Assembly: GCA_951828535.1 (NCBI GenBank)
Contig: OX639990.1
Location: 2,281,300-2,345,299, forward strand
Source: an uncultured Candidatus Entotheonella sp.
GTDB taxonomy: Bacteria > Tectomicrobia > Entotheonellia > Entotheonellales > Entotheonellaceae
Length of the DNA stretch: 64,000 bases
Direction: 5' to 3'
Part shown: positions 43,745-53,886 of the stretch, in pieces
Layout: each line of letters starts with the position of its first letter
Numbering within the stretch: position 1 is the first letter of the stretch
Made by a program: the position numbers and the translations under genes
Notes under the pieces: model-generated
What the model saw: only the letters and a program-made list of their open reading frames with translations
What the model was told of the DNA's origin: nothing
Database searches by the model: none

Positions 43745-43894
43745 AGGAGAGTACCAAAAATGGGGGCGGGAGTGCGGATCTGTGTGGGCAAGAGAAATTC
43801 GAGCCGCGGCACCAAGGACCGAAGGTATCTGGGACAGAGCGTCCGAACCTGAACCGTGCGCCCCTGAATGTCCCACGCTTTTTGGTACTCTCCT
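43745..43894. mobile_element. MITE-like element with perfect 16-bp terminal inverted repeats
   Basis: AGGAGAGTACCAAAAA at 43745-43760 and its exact reverse complement TTTTTGGTACTCTCCT at 43879-43894 bracket 118 bp without an ORF. The inner flanks (TGGGGGCGGGAG and, inverted, GCGTGGGACATT) are weakly similar. It looks like a deleted DDE-type insertion sequence. No clear target duplication. It fills much of the 312-bp gap between ridA and the DUF1989 gene. Confidence 0.65.
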
Positions 43895-43979
43895 CGCAGT
43901 GGCAGCGGTCGGAGCACGCCGTCGCGCTACGCTCCCACGCGGCCCCCGGGCGTACCACATCGAGTAACCGGAGCAAACC

Positions 43980-44843
43980 ATGGCAATTGCAGCGCAGAAT
44001 CCCGAACCTGCCGACGCGGCTGTCCGGCGGGCGATCGAACCCGTGACGGTCTACACCCTGGACAGACTTCCACCGTTCGATCGGACGTTCTACGAGACGG
44101 TTCGAAGCGACCTCACCCTGGTGCAGGCGTTGACCGTGCCGCCTCGCGATGCACGGGCATTCGAGGTCCCGGCCGGACATCTGTTTCGCATCGTCACCAC
44201 CGAAGGCTCGCAGGTCGGCGACCTGAACCTGTGGAACGCCTCCGACCTCCGCGAGCGGTTCTACAGCGGCAAGACCCGTGCCCTGCACGCGACCCACGTC
44301 AGCACCGGCGACCGGCTGTGGAGCACCTTTCCATGGCTGCGCCCGATGGCGACTATCACCCACGACACCCTGGACTGGTACGGCATCGACGCGTTCGGCG
44401 CCGGCGTGCATGACGTCATCGGCACCCGCTGCGATCCCTACACGAATTTTCTGCTGACGGGCGGCAACTACCATTATTGCTGTCATTCGAATCTCACTCG
44501 CGCCCTGGCCGCGGCGAGGAACCTGCCGCTCGCCGCGGCCGAAACGCATGTGCACGACGTGGTCAATGTCTTCATGTGTACCAGCTACACGCGCGCCACG
44601 AACCAGTACTGCATGAAGGCGAGCCCTGCACGGGCGGGGGATTTCATCGAGCTGTTCGCCGAGATCGATCTGCTGGCGGCGTTGTCCAGTTGTCCGGGCG
44701 GCGATTGCGGGTCCGGCCACTCCAGCGACGCTGCGACGTGCCATCCGCTGCGCATCGAAATCCACCGCCCGCGGGCAGAGCATCTGGCAAGCTGGCAGCC
44801 ATTGTCCAGCAACGGGTACGGCGGCAGCCACGGGGTCGGTTGA
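43980..44843 (+). CDS. DUF1989 (urea carboxylase-associated) family protein
   Basis: 287-residue protein of the DUF1989 family found beside urea carboxylase/allophanate hydrolase genes and in other contexts. Family segments: GHLFRIVTTEGSQVGDLNLW, DVIGTRCDPYTN, YHYCCHSNLTRAL and SSCPGGDCGSGHS (candidate metal-binding Cys and His). No urea-degradation genes are near, so its job here is open. It is divergent from ridA and appears intact. Confidence 0.8.
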   Translation: MAIAAQNPEPADAAVRRAIEPVTVYTLDRLPPFDRTFYETVRSDLTLVQALTVPPRDARAFEVPAGHLFRIVTTEGSQVGDLNLWNASDLRERFYSGKTRALHATHVSTGDRLWSTFPWLRPMATITHDTLDWYGIDAFGAGVHDVIGTRCDPYTNFLLTGGNYHYCCHSNLTRALAAARNLPLAAAETHVHDVVNVFMCTSYTRATNQYCMKASPARAGDFIELFAEIDLLAALSSCPGGDCGSGHSSDAATCHPLRIEIHRPRAEHLASWQPLSSNGYGGSHGVG

Positions 44844-44861
44844 AGGGGTTTTCGGCTTATT

Positions 44862-45006
44862 CGCGAACGGAAGTGGACGTGGTGGTGGGCTACCGCATTG
44901 GCGACCATGGGTCGCTTTTTTCGGCTACGCCTATATGAACGGCGGCGACGTGTTCAAAGGCCAAGACACCCGCTGGGCGTCCGCTCAGATTGCCCTCAAG
45001 TATTGA
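44862..45006 (+). pseudogene. C-terminal remnant of an outer-membrane porin
   Basis: Two frames joined over a T-run near 44.91 kb encode VDVVVGYRIGDHGSLFFGYA then YMNGGDVFKGQDTRWASAQI and ALKY, ending with an aromatic residue like a beta-barrel protein. Everything upstream is gone. The rest of the gap to 45160 holds only GC-rich sequence. Confidence 0.55.
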
Positions 45007-45160
45007 GAAGCGGGGAAAGGGGCGTTGGGCAATGGGTTAGCGTTTGCCGTGCCACGCCCAATGCCTCGGCAGCCCGCGTTACGGACAGGCCCAAGGGTTC
45101 TAAGCATTGTCGTTTCACGATCCCGCCGGGATGCGGCGGCTTGCGCAACGCCAACCCGGC

Positions 45161-46534
45161 CTACACCGCGCCCTCCGCCTGCATGCGGGCCAGGGTGCGG
45201 TCGAACGCCTGCACCGTTTCCTCGACGATGTCGGGGGTATGGGCGGCGGAGAGGAAGCCGGCGGCGCGCATCATGTCAACGCCGTTGAGCAGCATGCCCT
45301 TGCGCAGCAGGGGGGTGAGGGGCGTGCCGCGCAGCAGGGTGGCGGTGTCGTCCTTGAGGTTGCTGAAATCAAGGCGGGTGAGGCGCGGCGCCTCGGCGCC
45401 GATGTACGTCTTGAAGATCGAGGCCCGTCCGTAGGCGCAGCCGGGCACGCCGCGGCGTGTCAGCACCTCGTTGAAGCCGCGCTTCATCAGGTCCATCATT
45501 TCCTGAGCGTGATTGGTGGGCACGCCGCTGGCGATGATCTGGAGGGCCGCAACGCCGGCCGCGGCGGAAAGCGGATTGGCGTTGAAGGTCCCCGGATGCG
45601 GCACCATCTGGTAACGGTTCCAATGCGCGTCCGCCGTGGGCTCGAACACCGCCATGATGTCCCGCCGTCCGACAACTGCGCCGCCGTTCAACCCGCCGGC
45701 CATCACCTTGGCCAGCGTCGTCATGTCCGGCGTGATATCGAAATACTCCTGCGCACCGCCGACTGCGTAGCGAAACCCTGTCACCACCTCATCGAAAATC
45801 AGCACCACGCCGCGGCGCGCCGTCTCGGCCCGCAGATGGGCGAGGAAGGACGGGTTAGACGGCACCGCATCGTCGTAGGAGCCGCCCGGCTCGGCGATCA
45901 CCGCGGCGATGTCGTCCGAGGCGTCCAGCGCCGCGTTCAGGGCGTCGGGATCGTTGAACGGCACCAGGATGACCGTTTCCTGCACCGCCTCCGGGATGCC
46001 GGCCGACAGCGGCACGTCGAACGGCTCTACGACGCCGCACGCCACGTAGTCGTGCCAGCCGTGAAAATGCCCCTCGAATTTGATGATCTTGCTCTTGCCG
46101 GTTGCCGCCCGCGCCGCGCGCAGGGCCAGCAGGGTCGCCTCGGTGCCGGAGCTGGTGAATTTCACCGACTCGGCGCATGGCACCATCTCCATAATCAGTT
46201 GCGCCCACTCAATCTCGCGCCGCGTGCTGCCGCCGGCGTGCGTGCCCTTGGCCGCCTGCTCCTGGATCGCCTCGACCACCGCCGGGTGGGCGTGCCCCAG
46301 CAGCATGGCGCCGTGGCCGGTCCAGAAGTCGATGTAGCGGTTGCCATCCACGTCCCACTTGTACGGCCCGACGCAGCGGTCGACGTAGATCGGAAACGGC
46401 TCGAACGACCGCGCCATGTGCGTGACGCCGCCGGGCAGGTGGGCCGCCGCCTCGCGGTGCAACTGCTGCGACTGCGGAAAGCGCGCCGCGTATTCCTGTT
46501 CAATCGTCATGTCGTACTTGCTGCTGGCCGCCAT
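45161..46534 (-). CDS. Class III PLP aminotransferase, glutamate-1-semialdehyde aminomutase-like
   Basis: 457-residue fold-type I PLP enzyme. It has FTSSGTEATLLALRAAR, HGWHDY, FDEVVTGFR (D248 binds the PLP ring) and the PLP lysine K276 in TTLAKVMAGGLNGG. It is closest to the HemL group but longer than true HemL (about 425) and not near heme genes, so an amine or beta-amino-acid transaminase is as likely. ATG 46534 has AGGAGG upstream; the open frame 24 codons further is not supported. Separated from sppA by 68 bp. Confidence 0.86.
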   Translation of the reverse strand: MAASSKYDMTIEQEYAARFPQSQQLHREAAAHLPGGVTHMARSFEPFPIYVDRCVGPYKWDVDGNRYIDFWTGHGAMLLGHAHPAVVEAIQEQAAKGTHAGGSTRREIEWAQLIMEMVPCAESVKFTSSGTEATLLALRAARAATGKSKIIKFEGHFHGWHDYVACGVVEPFDVPLSAGIPEAVQETVILVPFNDPDALNAALDASDDIAAVIAEPGGSYDDAVPSNPSFLAHLRAETARRGVVLIFDEVVTGFRYAVGGAQEYFDITPDMTTLAKVMAGGLNGGAVVGRRDIMAVFEPTADAHWNRYQMVPHPGTFNANPLSAAAGVAALQIIASGVPTNHAQEMMDLMKRGFNEVLTRRGVPGCAYGRASIFKTYIGAEAPRLTRLDFSNLKDDTATLLRGTPLTPLLRKGMLLNGVDMMRAAGFLSAAHTPDIVEETVQAFDRTLARMQAEGAV

Positions 46535-46602
46535 GGGCTGCCTCCTAATGGGGTTCGGGGTACGTTTATCGAAGGGAAGACATTGGACCACGCCTGCAAG
46601 GC

Positions 46603-47586
46603 TCACGGCTCCCAGCGGTATTCCAGGGACGGCGCCATCAGACGCCGGAGCCAGCGCTGCGGCGACGCCGCGTCGGCGATCCAGCCGCTGGCGCCGAGCA
46701 GGTCGAGGAAGCCGCCACGCCTGCGGTAATGCAACACGCGCGGCTCACCGTCGATGTTGCCCAACCGGGCAGCGGCGTCAATGGCGTCCTGCTGGTAGCC
46801 GAGGGCGTCCACCAGGCCCAGTTCCAGGGCCTTCTGGCCGGTATAGATGCGGCCGTCGGCCAACTCGCGCACCTCGTCCTTCGGCAGGTTGCGGCCGCGC
46901 GCCACAATGTCCACGAAACGCGCGTAGGTCTCGTCCACGATGTCCTGAAAAATGCCCTGCTCCTCGTCACTCATGGCCCGGAACGGGTTGCCGATGTCCT
47001 TGGACTTGCCGGACTTGATGGTGGTGACCTGCACGCCGATCTTTTCCATCAGCGCCTCGGCGTTGGGAAACTGGCCGATGACGCCGATCGAGCCGGTGAG
47101 CGAGTTCGGGTTGGCAACGATGTGCCCGGCGGCCATGCTGATGTAGTACGCCCCGGAAGCGGCCACCTCCTGCAGGAACGCCACCACAGGCTTCTGCGTT
47201 TCGCGCAGGGCGTGGTAGATTTCGTCCGAGGCGACCACCGAGCCGCCGGGGCTGTTGAGGCGCAGCACCAGCACGGCGACGTCCGGGTTGCGGGCGGCGC
47301 GGCGGATCAGCGGCACGAGGTCGCCCGAGGCCGCCACGGCGCGGGTTTCAAACGACGACGTGCCGCCGCTGACGATGGGTCCGGCAACGTCGAGCACCGC
47401 TACCGCCGGCCCGCTTTCCGGCCCGGAAATCTGTGTGTAACGAGAGACAGACGGCATGGCGCCGCCGGTAAGCTGCGCGGCGCCGAATCCCACCGCGAGA
47501 ATGAGGCCGATAAGCGCCACAATCGGCAGGCCGAATCCCACGGCAACGCCGGCCAAGGCCCATACGGCGGAACGATTGGTATTCAT
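46603..47586 (-). CDS. sppA: Signal peptide peptidase SppA
   Basis: Membrane-anchored serine protease that degrades released signal peptides. The 327 residues have an N-terminal membrane helix, LNSPGGSVVASDEIY, the nucleophile Ser144 in VAASGAYYIS, NSLTGSIGVIG, and the lysine of the Ser/Lys pair in IKSGKSKDIGNPFRAMS. This is the short bacterial form (single domain, works as an oligomer). Normal length. Confidence 0.93.
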   Translation of the reverse strand: MNTNRSAVWALAGVAVGFGLPIVALIGLILAVGFGAAQLTGGAMPSVSRYTQISGPESGPAVAVLDVAGPIVSGGTSSFETRAVAASGDLVPLIRRAARNPDVAVLVLRLNSPGGSVVASDEIYHALRETQKPVVAFLQEVAASGAYYISMAAGHIVANPNSLTGSIGVIGQFPNAEALMEKIGVQVTTIKSGKSKDIGNPFRAMSDEEQGIFQDIVDETYARFVDIVARGRNLPKDEVRELADGRIYTGQKALELGLVDALGYQQDAIDAAARLGNIDGEPRVLHYRRRGGFLDLLGASGWIADAASPQRWLRRLMAPSLEYRWEP

Positions 47587-47697
47587 AAGGATTCCTGGAT
47601 GAGAGGTTGTGCGATGGCGTCGGCGGGAATGGTATCACAGGGCCCGGTCCTGTCGATAGCCGGGCGCCGTCAGCGGGTCGTGTCTCACTGCGGCTTT

Positions 47698-47735
47698 CCC
47701 CCTCACCCCAACCCTCTCCCGCCAAGGGAGAGGGA
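47698..47735. repeat. GC-rich palindromic repeat core (copy D)
   Basis: CCCCCTCACCCCAACCCTCT, then CCCGCCAAGGGAGAGGGAG. Preceded by GGGTCGTGTCTCAC as at copy A. Lies in the 434-bp gap 47587-48020. Confidence 0.8.
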
Positions 47736-47857
47736 GTAGCCGTTCCCGCCAACACGCGGTGGAGGCGCTGCGGGCAATCTGCTACGATGCGCGCCCGTCC
47801 TGCAGCACCACCCCGTTGCAAGGGTACATATTTGCGAACAACCGACGTCTTTCCTTG

Positions 47858-47884
47858 GTCATTCCGGCGCATGCCGGAATCCAG
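47858..47884. repeat. REP-like palindrome
   Basis: GTCATTCCGGC, GCAT loop, GCCGGAATCCAG: a perfect 8-bp stem (ATTCCGGC/GCCGGAAT) of the REP type common in Proteobacteria. Confidence 0.7.
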
Positions 47885-47923
47885 CGACCCCGGTTCCCAG
47901 TTGCGGGCAGGCTCTGGCCACCC

Positions 47924-47947
47924 AAAAAACCCCGCCATTCGGCGGGG
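47924..47947 (-). terminator. Hairpin with T-run (minus strand)
   Basis: On the minus strand CCCCGCC, GAAT loop, GGCGGGG, then TTTTTT. A good intrinsic terminator shape, but no minus-strand gene lies on its upstream side; it may shield this spacer from antisense transcription. Confidence 0.55.
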
Positions 47948-48020
47948 TGACGTGGCTTTGCCAGCGGGAGGTTAAATCGGCGGACTCAATCAGACGTTAA
48001 GATAAGGAGGGTTTTTCAAA

Positions 48021-48980
48021 ATGCCCGATTCCGCGGTTTCCTACGGCTTCCTGCTGCCGACCCGCGAGCTCGTCATGAGCCAGACACCCCCCGACGTGAG
48101 CCAGATCATCGGCTTGGCCGAACGCGCCGAAGCGCTGAACTTCGACTCGGTTTGGGCGGGCGACAGCATCCTCGCGCGGCCGCGCCTGGAAGCCTTCACC
48201 ACCCTGGCAGCCGTCGCCGCCCGCGCCCGGCGCGTTAAAGTGGGCACCGCGGTGCTGCTGCCGGCGCTGCGCCATCCGGTCGTCATGGCCAACGAGGCCG
48301 CCAATGTCGATCTGCTCTGCGAAGGCCGTCTCATCCTCGGCCTCGGCATTGCCGCCAAGATGCCGGCGGTGCGCGCCGAATTCGAGGCGTGCGGTGTCTC
48401 CATCGACCACCGCCTGGGTATTTTCGAGGAAACCGTGACCCTCATGCGCCGCCTGTGGCGCGAGCCCAGCGTCACCTTCAGCGGGCGCCATTTCCAACTG
48501 CAGGACGTCAGCCTCGGCCTGCGCCCGTACAACGCCTCCGGCATCCCGATGTGGATCGCCGGCTCGGTGGATAATGCCCTGCGCCGCGTCGCCCGCCTCG
48601 GCGACGGCTGGTACCCCAACCCCATGTCGCCGAAGATATTCGCCGAGCAGTCGCAGCAACTGGACGGCTTCGCCCGCGAGGCCGGACGCGACCCCCAGGA
48701 ACTGCACCGCTGCGTGTACACCACCCTGAACATCAACGACGACGCGGCCCAGGCCGAGCGGGAAACGAGGGCGTTCGCCGAAGGGTATTACAACGCCCCC
48801 TACGACGTGATTGGCCGCATGATGAACTTCTACTACGGCACGCCCGATACCTGCATCGCCTGGCTGCGGGGATTTGTTGCGGCCGGCGCGCAAACCATCG
48901 TCATCCGCTTCGCCTGCCCGGACCAGGCCGTCCAGCTCGAGCGCTGCGCTGCCGACATCCTGCCGCAGGTGGCGTCGTAA
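48021..48980 (+). CDS. LLM class F420-dependent oxidoreductase
   Basis: 319-residue luciferase-like monooxygenase-fold protein. It starts YGFLLPTRELVMSQTP, has FDSVWAGDSILARPRLEAFT, KVGTAVLLPALRHPVVMANE, GRLILGLGI and the GRHFQLQDVSLGLRPYNAS segment of the F420/FMN family. AAGGAGGG lies 9 nt before the ATG. It is followed by a CoA transferase after 10 bp, so the flavin enzyme and CoA transferase are in one operon. Only about a third of residues look shared with the LLM at 23.4 kb, so they are paralogues of different subgroups. Confidence 0.88.
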   Translation: MPDSAVSYGFLLPTRELVMSQTPPDVSQIIGLAERAEALNFDSVWAGDSILARPRLEAFTTLAAVAARARRVKVGTAVLLPALRHPVVMANEAANVDLLCEGRLILGLGIAAKMPAVRAEFEACGVSIDHRLGIFEETVTLMRRLWREPSVTFSGRHFQLQDVSLGLRPYNASGIPMWIAGSVDNALRRVARLGDGWYPNPMSPKIFAEQSQQLDGFAREAGRDPQELHRCVYTTLNINDDAAQAERETRAFAEGYYNAPYDVIGRMMNFYYGTPDTCIAWLRGFVAAGAQTIVIRFACPDQAVQLERCAADILPQVAS

Positions 48981-48990
48981 GGAGGAACCC

Positions 48991-50178
48991 GTGAGCTATG
49001 CCAAGCCATACGCCGGCGTCAAGGTGCTCGACCTGAGCCAGGGCATCGCCGGTCCCTACGCCTCGGCGCTGCTGTCTCAGCAGGGCGCCGACGTGATCAA
49101 GGTCGAGCCGCAGCGCGGCGACTGGATGCGCCCCAAAGGCAAGGACGGGCCGTTCGGCGACATGACGCCGTCGTTCGTGATCGCCAATCTCGGCAAGCGC
49201 AGCATCGTCGTGGACCTGAAAACCACCGAGGGCGTGGCGATCGTTCGGCAGCTTGCCGCCGAGGCGGACATCTTCATGGAGGGCTTCCGGCCCGGCGTCA
49301 TCGAGCGCCTCGGGCTCGGCTACAAGACCGTTGCCGACCTCAACCCGCGCGTCATTTATCTCTCCGTGTCCGGCTTCGGGCAGGAAGGGCCGCTGCGCGA
49401 GCGCCCCGCCACCGATGGTGTGCTACAGGCGTTCTCCGGGTTCATGTCGGCGAACCGCGGCCCCGACAACATCCCGCACCGCGCCGGGGTGGTGATCATC
49501 GATCTGGCGACCTCGCTGTACAACCTGCAAGCCATGCAGGCCGCCCTGTGGGCGCGGCAGAGCGCGGGCGAGGGCTGCCATATCGACAACAGTTTGCTGC
49601 GCAGCGCGGCATCCTTCTACAACATGAGCCTGGCCAGCGAGCACCTGCTCGGCGCGGAACGGCCGCTGGGCATTTACCCGAGCGGCATCTTTGCCACCAC
49701 CGACGGCTTCGTCAACGTCATCTGCCTGCACGACCACAACTTCCCCGTCCTGTGCGACATCCTCGGCCTGGCCGAGTTCCGCGATCACCCGGACTACAAG
49801 ACGGTGGTGCAGCGTGAGGAACGGCGCCCCATTCTGGAGCCGGCCATCCGCGAGGCCATGGCGCGGCAGTCGTCGGATTATTGGTGCGAGCGCCTGGCCG
49901 CCGCAGGGCTGCTGCACGAGCGCATCAACACGTACAGCGATTTCATGGCGCACCCGCACCCTGCGGACAGCGGCGCGCTGACGTGGTTCGAGCATCCCGA
50001 CGTCGGCACCATGCCCCTGGCCAATACGGCCGGCGTCGGCCCTTACGATCCCGACAACCCGCTACACGCCCCGCACCTCGGCGAGCACACGGCGGCCGTC
50101 CTGCGCGAGCACGGCTACGACGCGGCGCAGATCGACGCCCTGATCGCCCAGGGTATCGCCGGCGCGCCGGCGGCGTGA
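48991..50178 (+). CDS. CaiB/BaiF family III CoA transferase
   Basis: 395-residue family III CoA transferase, which moves CoA between carboxylic acids by ping-pong through an Asp acyl anhydride. N-terminus GVKVLDLSQGIAGPYASALL, GADVIKVEPQRGDWMR, the catalytic Asp in RPATDGVLQAFSG, and the C-terminal DNPLHAPHLGEHTAAVL are diagnostic. GTG 48991 has GGAGG just before it. Second gene of the LLM-CoA transferase-YbdK operon; acid substrate unknown. Confidence 0.9.
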   Translation: MSYAKPYAGVKVLDLSQGIAGPYASALLSQQGADVIKVEPQRGDWMRPKGKDGPFGDMTPSFVIANLGKRSIVVDLKTTEGVAIVRQLAAEADIFMEGFRPGVIERLGLGYKTVADLNPRVIYLSVSGFGQEGPLRERPATDGVLQAFSGFMSANRGPDNIPHRAGVVIIDLATSLYNLQAMQAALWARQSAGEGCHIDNSLLRSAASFYNMSLASEHLLGAERPLGIYPSGIFATTDGFVNVICLHDHNFPVLCDILGLAEFRDHPDYKTVVQREERRPILEPAIREAMARQSSDYWCERLAAAGLLHERINTYSDFMAHPHPADSGALTWFEHPDVGTMPLANTAGVGPYDPDNPLHAPHLGEHTAAVLREHGYDAAQIDALIAQGIAGAPAA

Positions 50179-50194
50179 CCGAGGGAGACATCGC

Positions 50195-51346
50195 ATGAGC
50201 AGCAAGCCCTCGCCGTACCCGGACATCCCGTTCACCATGGGCATCGAGGAGGAGTATCTCGTCGTCGACCGCGAGACGCGCGACCTCATTCGCGAAGCGC
50301 CGCCGGACATGATGCAGAAGTGCAGCGAGCGCCTCGGCGAGCAGGTCACCACCGAGCTCATGCAGTGCCAGATCGAGATCGGCACGCGCGTCTGCAACAC
50401 GGTGCAGGAGGGACGAGATGAACTCGTGCGCCTGCGCCGCGGCGTCTCCGACGTGGTGCGTGAATACGGCTTCGAGATCATCGCCGCCTCCACCCACCCG
50501 TTCGCGCGGCCGCTGGAGATTCATCGCACCCGCAAGGAACGCTACGACAGCCTCACCGCGCAAATGCAGGAGGTCGGGCGGCGCCTGCTGATCAGCGGCA
50601 TGCACGTGCACGTTGGCCTCGACGGCGACGAGATGCGGAACGATTTCATCGGCCAGGTGAGCTACGTGCTGCCCCACTTTCTCGCCCTTAGCACCTCATC
50701 GCCGTTCTGGCAGGGACGCGACACCGGGCTGAAGTCGTACCGCCTCGCGGTGTGGGACGAATTGCCGCGCACCGGGCTGCCGGAGTTGTTTGAAAGTTAC
50801 GGCGAATTTCAACGCCACGTCGGTGTGCTGGTGCGCTGCGGCATTATCCGTGACAGCACCGAGCTGTGGTGGGACGTGCGGCCCAGCGGGCGCTTCCCGA
50901 CCCTCGAAATGCGCATCCCGGACCTGTGCACCCGCGTCGAGGACGCCGTTTGCATCGCGGCGCTGTATCGCTGCTGGCTGCGGCTGCTGTACCGCCTGCG
51001 GCGCAGCAACCAGCGCTGGCGGCGCTACCCGCGGCTGCTCATCGAAGAGAACCGCTGGCGCGCGCACCGCTTCGGCATGGATGAGGGGCTCATCGACTTC
51101 GGGCGCGGCGAGGTGGTGCCGTACCCCGATCTCATCGACGAGATCATCGAGTTCGTTCGGGAGGACGCCGAGCATTTCGGCTGCGTGGCTGAAATCGAGC
51201 ACGCCCGCACCATCGTAGCGCGGGGCACGAGCGCCCACTGGCAGTTGGAAACGTTCCGTAAGGCCGTTGCCGAGGGCGCCGATGAACACGAGGCGCTGAA
51301 ACGCGTCGTCGATATGCTGGTCGCGGAGACCCTGGTGGGTTGTTGA
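50195..51346 (+). CDS. ybdK: YbdK-type carboxylate-amine ligase (GCS2 family)
   Basis: 383-residue member of the glutamate-cysteine ligase 2 family, which makes gamma-glutamyl-type amide bonds with ATP. FTMGIEEEYLVVD (Mg/ATP Glu cluster), QIEIGTRVC, ISGMHVHVGLDGDEMRND, LEMRIPDLCTRVEDA and HWQLETFRKA are all present. YbdK itself has weak glutamate-cysteine ligase activity; the true substrate here is unknown. It follows the CoA transferase by 16 bp. An AAGCCCTGC/GCAGGGCTT stem at 51401-51439 after the gene may end the operon; the rest of 51347-51624 is empty. Confidence 0.88.
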   Translation: MSSKPSPYPDIPFTMGIEEEYLVVDRETRDLIREAPPDMMQKCSERLGEQVTTELMQCQIEIGTRVCNTVQEGRDELVRLRRGVSDVVREYGFEIIAASTHPFARPLEIHRTRKERYDSLTAQMQEVGRRLLISGMHVHVGLDGDEMRNDFIGQVSYVLPHFLALSTSSPFWQGRDTGLKSYRLAVWDELPRTGLPELFESYGEFQRHVGVLVRCGIIRDSTELWWDVRPSGRFPTLEMRIPDLCTRVEDAVCIAALYRCWLRLLYRLRRSNQRWRRYPRLLIEENRWRAHRFGMDEGLIDFGRGEVVPYPDLIDEIIEFVREDAEHFGCVAEIEHARTIVARGTSAHWQLETFRKAVAEGADEHEALKRVVDMLVAETLVGC

Positions 51347-51624
51347 TGCGGCTCGGGGTAAGGCTTTGCTCACGGCTTTGCGTGGGGTCAACCCGCCAAA
51401 AAGCCCTGCACTCGGTTTTCCGTACCTGGCGCAGGGCTTCTTCTGCGACTCCGCCCAGAACCCACCAGATTCTACCTGATTCGTCTCGTAGCCACGTACC
51501 GCGTTGCCCCACTTTGTTAAGTTTGACGCCGCAGTGCTCTTGAACCGCATTTATGACGCATCCCGATCCAAGTTGTCGAATTTTTTCATCGCCTGTTTCA
51601 TGATGTCTTCCTCCCGTCTGAGCC

Positions 51625-52335
51625 CTATGTCAACGCCTCGGCCAACGCCGCAAAGTTCGGTACGATCAGGTCGGGCTGATGCGGTGTTTCGCCATAGGGG
51701 CGGCTGCGACGATCGATGAATGCCGCGCGCATGCCATAGGCCTTGGCACCGATGCAGTCGAAAGCGTGACTGGCGACATGCATAATGCTCGTCCGCGCCT
51801 CTCCGATCAGCTCTTCAGCCTTCTGATACGTCTTGTAATGGGGCTTGAAATATCCCGCTTCTTCAACCGAGATCGTCTGGTCAAAATCGAAGCCAATCGA
51901 CGGCTTCGCATTTTCCAGCATGTCCCGGTCGCCGTTTGACAGAATCACGAGACGGTAACGAGTGCGGAGTTGGGACAGCGTGTCAAGAACGTCCGGAAAG
52001 GGCCGCAGGTGTTCGATCTGGGCGACCAGCCACTGCACCTCTTCCTGCGTATAGGCGATACCGGCTCGGGCCATCACGTGCGACACCGCCCGGTGGCCGA
52101 TCTGCCGGTATGACGTGTGGCCGCGGTCACACAGCGCGTCGATCATCGAATCCTCGTAATGGGTGCGCCGCCACCAGGTGACAAAGCGGTGCGGCTCACC
52201 GTCCCAGCCTTTGTTGCGCAGAAAGGGTGTGACCGCGTCGATCAGGCCCTGCTGCATGTCGACAACCGTACCGTACTGATCGAACATCAACACCTTGACC
52301 TCGCGTTTGAGCACGTCAATCATTGCCGCTGTCAT
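51625..52335 (-). CDS. Haloacid dehalogenase type II (HAD superfamily)
   Basis: 236-residue HAD hydrolase. Nucleophile Asp19 is in FDQYGT, motif II is LSNGD, the Lys is in EAGYFKPHYKTY and the acidic loop in ASHAFDCIGAKAYGM. The motif set and the SNGD loop match L-2-haloacid dehalogenases, but the family also holds phosphatases; the substrate is inferred only. Single gene, divergent from pobA; the 323-bp gap has an inverted repeat. Confidence 0.85.
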   Translation of the reverse strand: MTAAMIDVLKREVKVLMFDQYGTVVDMQQGLIDAVTPFLRNKGWDGEPHRFVTWWRRTHYEDSMIDALCDRGHTSYRQIGHRAVSHVMARAGIAYTQEEVQWLVAQIEHLRPFPDVLDTLSQLRTRYRLVILSNGDRDMLENAKPSIGFDFDQTISVEEAGYFKPHYKTYQKAEELIGEARTSIMHVASHAFDCIGAKAYGMRAAFIDRRSRPYGETPHQPDLIVPNFAALAEALT

Positions 52336-52535
52336 TGTAATCGCTTCCTCCCGACGGACTTAAGGTTCCTGGTACTATCGTGACGAGGGTTGGTGCGCTG
52401 AAGACACTTTGAAAGGACGCCACGACGTTGCTACTGTGCGCTGAAGGGGCATCGCTGACCTCGCTGCAAGACGGTTTGAGTGGAACCTGCCATCTTACAC
52501 ACAGGGCGATGTCCCTGGATACGCCCTCATTTTGT

Positions 52536-52552
52536 ACAAAGTCGAGCTTTGT
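52536..52552. promoter_or_regulatory. Inverted repeat upstream of pobA
   Basis: ACAAAG, TCGAG, CTTTGT: a 17-bp palindrome 107 bp before pobA, a possible operator. Direct repeats GTGCGCTGAAG at 52393 and 52436 lie nearby. The gap 52336-52658 holds nothing else. Confidence 0.35.
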
Positions 52553-52640
52553 GGGTAGTCGCGGAAATGAATCGTTCGGATAATCGCCTCCGGCCTCTGG
52601 GACGCCTCGCTGGCGCCCGGTTCGAATACGAGGACGATGA

Positions 52641-53828
<1,188 letters not shown>

Positions 53829-53886
53829 ACGGCGTCGCGCCATGCTCTTCAGATCGTCCTGACTCCTGCACTCAGGATCCAGCGGC

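Noticed and set aside
43684-44831. Long upstream part of the frame containing RidA
   Set aside because: Antisense to the DUF1989 gene and crosses the MITE-like element; RidA homology begins only at ATG 43667.
51401-51439. Strong terminator after ybdK
   Set aside because: The 9-bp stem has a long 21-nt loop and no T-run, so it is mentioned with ybdK but not called as a terminator.
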